DNA of 64,000 nucleotides. Origin: Dipteris shenzhenensis (taxonomy: Eukaryota; Polypodiophyta; Polypodiopsida; Gleicheniales). Numbering within the stretch: the first letter of the stretch is position 1; every line of letters starts with the position of its first letter. The notes beneath the pieces were generated by a model. That model did not search any database and had not been told where the DNA came from. It saw only the letters and a program-made list of their open reading frames with translations. Positions 57,335 to 64,000 of this stretch are shown here, piece by piece. The translations under genes were made by a program, and so were the position numbers. Location: assembly GCA_047967505.1 (NCBI GenBank), contig CM106539.1, one strand, 5' to 3'.

Positions 57335-58621
57335 TCAAGCGGTCGGAGTAGGAGGTGGAGGTGGGGCTATATCTGCTGGTCTGCCATCTCTAAGCACTGT
57401 GGGAGCACGCCTCAAGGTGCCTGTGATGAGTCTGCCATCCCTGATCACTGCCCACTTGCCCTGAGCTCGGGCTGCATCTCTCTGAGGCATGAGCGCCTTG
57501 CGCTCCTCAACCTGTATCTGAGTCAGATCCTCGTCCATGGAAATCTGTGGGTGGTCTCTGAGTGTCCCTCTCCTCCTGAGGGCAGCTAGACGTGCCTGGG
57601 CATCTGTGAATCTGATAATGAGGGGCTGCTCTCTAGTACGATCCCTCCCGACTCTATATGCTCCTACTATGCCATGATCCTGTACTCCCAATGTTTGAGA
57701 GACAAAGGTCACAGCCTGTGTCATCGTGGACTCTGTCGCCGAGGACAAGATACCACGAATGCGAATGTTGAGGGCCTTTGTGGCCCTCTGCTGTGACTCG
57801 GCCAATATAGCTGATACAGTCGATCTCTGAGGCTGTGATGGCTGACGGCGGACGACATCCACCCACTCTGTGGCTCTCTGGACCTCTGTCTGAAGGGAGG
57901 TCAAACGCTCCTCAACCGCTGCTACTGCTGTAGTGGGAGATGTGTCTATGTGCTGAATGCGAGTCTCGATCTGCTGCACTCGCTCTGTGTTTCCATGAAT
58001 CTCTCCAGCAAGAGTCCTATGAGTCGCCTGTAAGACCTGAAGATCTGTCTTAATAGACAAGATCTCCCGATCCTGCTGTGTCACTCGATCAGCAAGAGAT
58101 GCAACCTGAGCTGTAAGTAGAGCAATGGTCTCGTCCTTCCTGTGAAGCATCTGAAGGGCAGCTCGGAGGTGGGTCTCAAAGTGCTGAAGCTCTGGTAGGA
58201 TGTGGTGGCAAGGACAAACAGTGCAAGGCATGGAAGGAGAAAGAGAGGGAGAAAGGGGGGAAACCGGTAAGGTGGGTAGCGGGGATGAAGGAGAAGGCTG
58301 GAAAGGGGGAGAGAATACGGGTACCGGGGATGAAGAGGAGGGGATGGGTAAAGTCTGTAGAGAGGATGAGGAGGAGGGAGCCTCTGGCAAAGTAGGTAAA
58401 ATAGGCAACAAAGGGGAAGAGGTAGTAGCTATGGGCGGAAGATGAGATAATGGAGCTGAAACCGGTGTACCTGCAATTGGGAGTGCGGCAAGTGCGGGCA
58501 CTGCACTGTCCTTTGAAGAAGATGCAAGTCCTCTTCTACTATAGTGCAGCATATCGATCGTGGCGGCCATTGATGTTGCTGCTGTTGCTGCTTCTGTAAC
58601 ATGCTCGACGGTGTTGGCCAT
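57335..58621 (-). CDS. LINE C ORF1: L1-ORF1p-like coiled-coil RNA-binding protein
   Basis: An intact 428-residue ORF from ATG at 58621 (MANTVEHVTEAATAA). In order: a low-complexity Pro/Ser region (about 40-130); a long coiled coil (about 139-256, heptads around LLTAQVASLADRV and REILSIKTDLQVLQ); an RRM-like segment (about 284-350: LNIRIRGI, VGAYRVGRDR, QPLIIRF); and a C-terminal domain (about 351-404: ISMDEDLTQIQVEERKALMP, GKWAVIRDGRLI). This order and the R-V-G and PLIIRF motifs resemble animal L1 ORF1p (Transposase_22), which forms trimers on LINE RNA. Plant L1 ORF1 instead has RRM plus CCHC, as in LINE D. It ends TGA at 57335-57337, followed by CGG. Confidence 0.88.
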   Translation of the reverse strand: MANTVEHVTEAATAATSMAATIDMLHYSRRGLASSSKDSAVPALAALPIAGTPVSAPLSHLPPIATTSSPLLPILPTLPEAPSSSSSLQTLPIPSSSSPVPVFSPPFQPSPSSPLPTLPVSPLSPSLSPSMPCTVCPCHHILPELQHFETHLRAALQMLHRKDETIALLTAQVASLADRVTQQDREILSIKTDLQVLQATHRTLAGEIHGNTERVQQIETRIQHIDTSPTTAVAAVEERLTSLQTEVQRATEWVDVVRRQPSQPQRSTVSAILAESQQRATKALNIRIRGILSSATESTMTQAVTFVSQTLGVQDHGIVGAYRVGRDRTREQPLIIRFTDAQARLAALRRRGTLRDHPQISMDEDLTQIQVEERKALMPQRDAARAQGKWAVIRDGRLITGTLRRAPTVLRDGRPADIAPPPPPTPTA

Positions 58622-58682
58622 GTTTAATTACGGGAAACCGGCAACATTGAAAAGCGGGAGATGGCGAGCGCTGCCAATGCGC

Positions 58683-58732
<50 letters not shown>

Positions 58733-58750
58733 TGAAAGGAAGGAGGGAGG

Positions 58751-58812
<62 letters not shown>

Positions 58813-59041
58813 TGCAGCCAGGGAGAGGAGGAGAGAGAAGGGGGGGCGCGGGAGCAGCAGCGGGGGAAGCAGCGAAGGCAGCAGCACCGGGGGAGGCAGC
58901 GCAGCAGCAGCGCGGGGGGGGCGTAGCAGCAGGAGGGGGGGGTAGCGCAGCCAGGGAGAGGAGGAGAGGGAAGGGGGGGGGCGTAGGAGCAGCAGCGGGG
59001 GGAGCAGCGAAGGCAGCAGCACCGGGGGGGGCAGTGCAGCA

Positions 59042-59044
<3 letters not shown>
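58622..59044 (-). promoter_or_regulatory. LINE C 5' UTR, GC-rich with two tandem monomers
   Basis: Two copies of a unit beginning GCAGCCAGGGAGAGGAGGAG lie at 58814 and 58948 (period 134 bp), rich in CpG, GCAGCA and G runs, followed by (GA)n stretches at 58685-58724 and 58756-58811. The long open frames through it are artefacts of GA and G repeats. By analogy with monomer-type L1 promoters it is probably the internal promoter. Confidence 0.7.

Positions 59045-59102
<58 letters not shown>
59045..59102. repeat. (GA)n tract between LINE C and LINE G
   Basis: About 28 GA units. On the minus strand this is the (TC)n tail of the LINE 3' end at 59103-59204 and also the sequence on the 5' side of LINE C. 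Confidence 0.95.
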
Positions 59103-59106
<4 letters not shown>

Positions 59107-59204
59107 TTTACGTCTTTGGGAGACGTCTCATAGGTCTATGAGACAAAGTATAATCAAAGAGTAACTCATACAAGCCAATGTGGGCGGAGGCAAAGGGGTC
59201 GCTA
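59103..59204 (-). mobile_element. LINE G, 3' end only (second lineage)
   Basis: The minus strand contains CCACATTGGCTTGTATGAGTT and GTCTCATAGACC, matching the 3' UTR on the + strand at 19305-19370. It ends in the (TC)n tract. The upstream part of this LINE is replaced by a copia fragment at about 59205. Confidence 0.75.
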
Positions 59205-59390
59205 AGATTTCAACAATTCAAAGCCATGGTTGAAAATCAGACAAACAGAAATATTAAAGTCATGAGATCTTATAGAGGAGGTGAATACATGTCTTTAGCA
59301 TTCATGAACTTTTGCAAAAGTCACGGCATTCAAATACGAATCACATGTGCAGATACTCCTCAGCAGAATGCAAGAGCCTCTCTCTCCACC
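59205..59390 (+). mobile_element. Copia integrase core fragment
   Basis: The + frame FQQFKAMVENQTNRNIKVMR, then GGEYMSLAFMNFCKSHGIQ and TCADTPQQNAR matches the copia integrase core (FKALVENQTGxxIKVLRSDxGGEY ... HGI ... TPQQNG). One catalytic Asp is replaced (SYRGGEY instead of SDNGGEY). It has no flanking LTR. Confidence 0.85.
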
Positions 59391-60549
59391 TCTTCCAATG
59401 TGCATATCCTACAAATTTGTTGCTCTCTAGGTGTGCATACGGCCTCCCTATCTCAATCCTTAGCTGATTGGATGAGACCTGCATGTCCCAATCACTATCA
59501 TTAATGCATGTTAGACTTGTCTATCCTCGAAAACTTAGACATCAATGGGACACAAGATAGCTGATGTATAATCACCAAGTATGATGTCCCTTTTGTAGGC
59601 TCGAAAGCCTTATCTTTTGACTAATTGACATTTGACACCTGTCACACTCTTATGTTATCCAAATAAGAGTGTGTTCACACACGCCAACACAAGTGGACAC
59701 ACAAGATGCACACATAAATATATAGACACCTACATGACCCTCCCATTAACAGCTTACGCCTTTGAAATGCCCAACAAACCCCCCTTTAAAGCTAAGGTGG
59801 GGTGACTAAAAAGACCTTCTACAGTTCTATGATGGTCTCCAAACTGTACCTTGTCAAGAACTAGACATGTGTTCTATGCCAACTCAAAAGTCTGAGCATG
59901 GTTTAGAGGTTGAACTAAGCACACTCATGGCTTTACGTTCAAACATGACGAGATGCTTGAGGTCTAAGCATGGATGCATGACAACTCAGAGGTCTAGGGG
60001 ACCAAAACATCGACATCCTGGAAATGCCCTTCTAGGCCTAACTCATAGGGACTTTGCCCATAGTAGCAACCACGCACATTGGTATGCCTAAACAACCCAA
60101 CGCCACATGAGCAAGGATAAACATGAAATTTACATAGCCTTTTATAACCTAAGGTGCTACAAACATTTAGGCAAAAAACACAATGAAAACTATAACACAC
60201 AAGATTATTTCTCAGATTTAGGGGGAAATCCCAAGCAGAGACCTTGACTTGAACACATAAAAGCAAGAAATTACAAATTTCTGGGAGAAATACCCCCTTG
60301 ATGTTGGTGACCCCAGAGATCCTTAATGTATCCATGCACGATGCCGATGGGTCGATTCCATAGTTTTGGGGCAAACCCTCAAATTTAAAGATTAGGGTTT
60401 AAAAAATTTGGTGATTTTCCAAAGAAAGCAGCTATAGGTCGACATGGATACAACATAATAGATGATGGAAATGGTGGCGGTGTTTCGGAAAATGACAACG
60501 ATTTTCTTGAGGAACGGCGGTGAAATGTGAAGGAACATGGTGGAGAGAG
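59391..60549. other. Unrecognised, possibly retrotransposon leader
   Basis: Contains words such as CCCAATATGACAC-like and ACACACAC stretches but no alignable element. The stretch 60380-60549 may be the leader of the inverted copia LTR that follows. Confidence 0.35.
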
Positions 60550-60835
60550 GGAGAGAGAGAGGGTAGGCTAGGGAGAGAGGAAGTGATACTCAAAAGGAGA
60601 CATAATGAAATGACTAGAGCAATGAACAAAAATGAGAGTACTCACATGTAGACCAAAGAGCTTGTATCTTGATACTTGATTGATTTGACACTAGACAAGT
60701 ACAGCTCTTATATAAGAGCACACACACACATATGAACACCTATGCATATGGGATAACTCCCAATATGACACGTGGTATCCATAGGACGCACTAGACTAGA
60801 ACTCACACTAGAACACACTAGAACTGTTGGAATAT
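60550..60835 (-). repeat. Copia LTR, minus orientation (left pair)
   Basis: Similar to 63427-63754 in the same orientation (shared CAAAGAGCTTG, ACTAGACAAGTACA and ATCTCCCAATATGACAC-like blocks). A 16-nt perfect palindrome GCTCTTATATAAGAGC at 60704-60719 holds the TATA box. Its left edge is approximate. It stands head-to-head with the + LTR that starts at 60836. Confidence 0.65.
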
Positions 60836-61146
60836 GAAGCCAAAGTGAGTCAAAAATGAGTGTACTAGGTGTCTAGGGGGTGTGTAATAGTCTAGTGAGT
60901 CTTAGACATGCCACGTGTCGTATTGGGAGTTATCCCATATACACTATGGCTTTCTAGAGTCTAGTATCGTGTTGTACTTATCTTGAGTCATTTACATCAA
61001 TCAACATCAAGCTTTATATCATGTGAGTAATTCGGTTATCATTTCCTAGCACTTATTCTTTCATTTGCTTTCCATTTTACCTTTCCATATTTCCATTACG
61101 TTCCTAGTTAGCTTGGCATTCTCCTACTGCCATGTCTCTTCATATG
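60836..61146 (+). repeat. Copia LTR, plus orientation (left pair)
   Basis: Begins TGTTGGAATATGAAGCC and ends near CTCTTCA just before the primer site at 61148. It matches 63755-64000 at about 90 percent by eye from TAGACATGCCA on. The palindromic TATA seen in the other copies is partly deleted here. Confidence 0.8.
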
Positions 61147-61147
61147 G

Positions 61148-61162
61148 TATCAGAGCCTCCCT
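61148..61162 (+). promoter_or_regulatory. Copia primer-binding site
   Basis: TGGTATCAGAGCCTC, a perfect initiator tRNA-Met core, two nucleotides after the LTR. Confidence 0.93.
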
Positions 61163-62204
61163 TCCTACCTTCCCCTTCTTCTTGCTCCACCTAGAGGATG
61201 AGAGAAGCCCGCAAATGGAAGCTCCTCTCTCCTCCATGATTGAGCTCCCTTCCACTCCTTAGCCTCACCTTCGTAGCTGATCTACCTCGCCATCAACTAC
61301 CCCCTCTTCAGCCCGAAATGCCTCGTCAACAGCCTCTTCTTTTGCCTCACCATCAGCCACCTTGAGCTCTTCTCCTCTTGAGAACTTCAACGCTGCTGCC
61401 TAAGATCTGCTCCAGCTGAAGACACCACCATCAAATAGGCCATACAGCCTGTTGTAAGCAGGCCGTACAGGCTGTACGGACTGTACGGAATGTTTTCGTG
61501 CAGCCTGCTCGTCTGCCTGTACCGCCTGCTTGTACAGCCTGCCCGCTAGACCCGTACACCTGCAATCAGCTCTAGCTCCACGCTCCATGCTGCTCATGCT
61601 GCTCTTGCTGCCCACGCAGCTCTAGCTCTTGCTGTCCACGCTGCCTCTGCCTTCTCTACCCTCGCCATCTCTTCTCCTGCAATAGACCCTCTTCTATGCC
61701 CGTCACTTACTCCACATCCCGTCAAACAACAAGTAAAGCTGCTCCGACCTTGATGTGAGCTCCAAACTCTTCCCGACTTCTCCGATTACTGCCCCGATTA
61801 TCCTTGGTGCCCGAGCCCCTCTTTTGACCGACTCTCCGAGTGCTTGTGACACCTCAGGCCTCTACTTCGACATCGGTGACTCTCCCTTAGCCATTTTGAG
61901 AGTCACTATGTGAGTGCTCCATTTAGCTACCCCATGGACTTCACTGACACATTTTTTGGGGCATTCCTACCTAGCGCCTCATCGACATCGTCATCGTCTC
62001 GCAGGAATGTGCACACATGTGCAATGGCTACTTGGAGGACATCTCTTATCATAAGAGATCTATTTTTTAATTACTACATGCTTAATGTTATTTTGGGGTC
62101 CCCTAAAACGATATCAATTGAGTGTTTGTTTTTCGTTGAGTCTAAAGGTCCATTGCCTTGGATAGTCCGTGGAGTCCGGAGTGTCTGCATACCGTCTGTC
62201 ATGA
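61163..62204 (+). other. Copia leader, including a second GTACG-rich segment
   Basis: C/T-rich leader after the primer site. Segment 61440-61560 has repeated GTACGG/GTACAG/CTGTACGG words similar to those in the copia leader at 50370-50860. No gag is recognised; the frame starting at 61910 (containing FSYPMDFTDTFFG) fits no family. The boundary with the minus-strand copia element is near 62200. Confidence 0.5.
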
Positions 62205-62757
62205 TCAATAAGCATAAACCATATCATGATAACTCATTTGTGTCACATGCAATGCTGGTATGATCTTCCGGTACTTGGAATTTTCCTCAATGCTCGAGAG
62301 GAGCACATCAACTTGATCATCTTCCCCTACAGGGGCCGCTAGACTAGCAAGCTGAGTGAGAAGGGATTCCATATGATTGAAGTGAGCAAGAAGAGAGTCT
62401 TCATGCTTCATTTGCAGCTTGAAGAATTCCTATCTGAGGAATACCTTTGAATTGATGATTTTGTTGCTGAACAATTCTTCAAACTTATCCCATAAGTCGT
62501 GAGAAGTGGAATCAAAATCAAAATGATGAATAACGTCATCACCCAATCCCAAACCAATGAGAGAAAGAGCTTTGTCATTCAGATTCTCCCATTGTGCAAT
62601 TTTCTTTTCATCAGATTGTGGCTTTTTCTCCTTGCCATGCACAACATTCCACACTCCATCTTTCATGAGTATAAGACGTATCTTTGTTTGCCATGTAGGA
62701 AAATTCTTACCATTAAACTTCTAGAACGAAATGGTAGTTGATTTGGAAGACTCCATG
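62205..62757 (-). pseudogene. Copia gag (UBN2-type), partial
   Basis: The minus strand starts at ATG 62757 (MESSKSTTISF), then an in-frame stop, then KFNGKNFPTWQTKIRLILMK and DGVWNVVHGKEKK. Typical gag helices follow (ENLNDKALSLIGLGL, HDLWDKFEELFSNK) and, after another break, HFNHMESLLTQLASLA with DQVDVLLSSI. The zinc knuckle and all of pol are missing: the element is truncated at about 62200. It belongs to the LTR at 63427-63754. Confidence 0.85.
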
Positions 62758-63412
62758 GTTGGAAAAGAGTAGAAATGCAAGTGTATTATGGAAATATCAC
62801 CTTGATAAGTTCTTCATGAGTTGGAGCAAGTCTGGAACTTCTTCATGGCAGACAGAAGTAGAAGGATAGCAGCTCCAAGAGAATGACGGGCAGAATACGG
62901 GCACTAACTTGCGGGCAGCAGCTCAAAGAGAATGTCGGGCAGAAGAAGCAAATGGTGGGCTGGAGCAGAGGTCAATGATGAAGAGGATGGAAAGCTCCAC
63001 GTTGAGCTGGCTGCATCATGCTTGGGCTGTCAAATCATTGAGCTGCATAACAAAATTCGCGCGCAGAAACAAATTTCGTCACTTCTTGCAAGGGCTATAA
63101 CTTTTCACAGAAAACTCGGACTGCAATGATGTAAAAACGAAATTTGTAGTACTCAAGGTCCTCTACAACTTTGTTGAAGACACAAAGCCATGATTCTGCT
63201 TCTAGATCCAGATAGAAGCGTCACATTGTCTGCAGGTCACATAAAGATGTAGCTGAAGGAAGGAGAAGAGAGGTGGCAGATCATGGCGTGGAGAAGAGAG
63301 CTCAAGGAGAGAAGAGGGCAGCCTCAAGGAGGAGGAGGTAGAGTAGCTTCATTGGCTCCCTCACCTCAATCTCTTGGAAGGGAAAGGGAAAGAGAGAGTA
63401 GGGCTAGGAACA
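62758..63412 (-). other. Copia leader (minus element)
   Basis: Untranslated region between primer site and gag, purine-rich near 63260-63350. No feature is recognised. Confidence 0.6.
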
Positions 63413-63426
63413 TGGCTTTGATACCA
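63413..63426 (-). promoter_or_regulatory. Copia primer-binding site (minus element)
   Basis: The minus strand reads TGGTATCAAAGCC, one mismatch from the tRNA-Met core. Confidence 0.85.
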
Positions 63427-63754
63427 CACGAAAGATCATAGTGGTAGGGAGAGAAGCAAGCTAACTCTAGGAATGGAAAGGAAAGATAACAAGCATAATG
63501 GAAATGAAATGGAAAGAAAATGAAAGCAATGGACAAGTACTCACATGATACCAAAGAGCTTGATGTTGACTGATGTGATAGACAATAGACAAGTACAACA
63601 CTATATAGTGTGCCACTAGACTCTAGAAAGTCACAATGTCTATGGGATATCTCCCAATATGACACATGGCATGTCTAGGACTCACTAGACTATAAAACCA
63701 CACCTAGACTACCTAGAACACTCATTTTAGACTCACTTTGGCTTCATATTCCAA
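63427..63754 (-). repeat. Copia LTR, minus orientation (right pair)
   Basis: In element orientation begins TGTTGGAATATGAAGCC (63754 downwards). It contains the perfect palindrome ACACTATATAGTGT at 63598-63611 over the TATA region and is followed by the primer site and gag. Confidence 0.85.
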
Positions 63755-64000
63755 CATCCTAGACATGCCATGTGTCATATTGGGAGTTATCCCATATACA
63801 CTATGGCTTTCAAGAGTCTAGTGTCACACTATATAGTGTTGTACTTGTCTTGAGTCATTTACATCAGTCAACATCAAGCTTTATATCATGTCAGTATTTT
63901 GGTTATCATTGCCTAGCACTTGTTCTTTCATTTGCTTTCCATTATGCTTTTCATATTTCCATTCCGTTCCTAGCTAGCTTGGCATTCTCCTACTGCCATG
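63755..64000 (+). repeat. Copia LTR, plus orientation (right pair), runs off the window
   Basis: Lacks about the first 80 bp of the LTR and starts near TCCTAGACATGCC directly against the minus LTR. The palindrome ACACTATATAGTGT lies at 63826-63839. It continues past 64000 at CTACTGCCATG, just before where a primer site would be. Confidence 0.85.

Larger units (their letters stand above)
53251..59044 (-). mobile_element. LINE C, near-complete non-LTR retrotransposon of the second lineage
   Basis: Minus-strand element of about 5.8 kb. It has a GC-rich 5' UTR with GA runs and two 134-bp repeats (58622-59044), an intact ORF1 (58621-57335), a single TGA-CGG, then ORF2 in the same frame with APE endonuclease, RT and a C-terminal Cys/His motif, a 3' UTR and a (CTTT)n(CT)n tail. 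ORF2 has two frameshifts (near 56670 and 55430) and one or two stops. Both ends lie in (GA/TC)n tracts. Relatives in the window are LINE B, LINE F and the fragments at 18587, 19416, 35310 and 59103. Confidence 0.93.

Noticed and set aside
58560-59105. Long open frames full of Arg/Glu or Ser/Leu repeats on both strands
   Set aside because: They arise from (GA)n and G-run DNA in the LINE 5' UTR, have no family match and overlap each other in several frames.

Overview
This window is nuclear DNA of a land plant with a large, repeat-rich genome. The evidence is LTR retrotransposons with initiator-tRNA-Met primer-binding sites, chromodomain-bearing Ty3 elements, Ty1-copia elements, plant-type L1 LINEs, a plant glutamate-receptor relic, and a host gene whose closest relatives are plant RRM proteins. 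Introns of 11 to more than 30 kb packed with transposons point to a gymnosperm, fern or lycophyte rather than a compact angiosperm genome; the sequence alone does not decide which.

The one convincing host gene lies on the + strand. Five exons (3352-3399, 3780-3959, 20745-20820, 31865-32003, 32123-32234) join in phase into 185 codons of an RRM protein of the plant RBPMS / 'cell wall integrity protein scw1-like' family. Its introns are 380, 16785, 11044 and 119 nt. The last exon ends at a clear donor, and its fifth intron runs past the window end, so the second RRM is not here. Nearly everything else sits inside these introns.

Intron 2 (3960-20744) holds a glutamate-receptor-like pseudogene, a Ty3 chromovirus (7186-16440, target duplication GTATT) with a gag-only copia-like element nested in its pol (9779-12401, target duplication CCACT), a LINE reverse-transcriptase relic, and two 3' fragments of a second LINE lineage. 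Intron 3 (20821-31864) holds an LTR/leader fragment, a 5'-truncated LINE, a nearly full-length L1-type LINE and a Ty3 integrase fragment. Intron 5 (from 32235) holds several LINE fragments, a LINE split by a young Ty3 element (38548-45390, target duplication GATGC), a decayed copia element with a remarkable GTACG-rich leader, a chain of LINEs joined by (GA/TC)n tracts including a near-complete element (53251-59044), and two head-to-head copia LTR pairs at the right end.

Two LINE lineages are present. One is ordinary plant L1 (RRM plus CCHC ORF1, A-tail). The other, best seen at 53251-59044, has an ORF1 resembling animal L1 ORF1p, a 5' UTR with two 134-bp GC-rich repeats, ORF2 in the same frame as ORF1 behind a single UGA-CGG, and (CTTT)n/(TC)n 3' tails. 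It is the most interesting object here. Most element ORFs are broken, mainly by stops at CAG, CGA and TGG codons, as expected from methylation-driven deamination.
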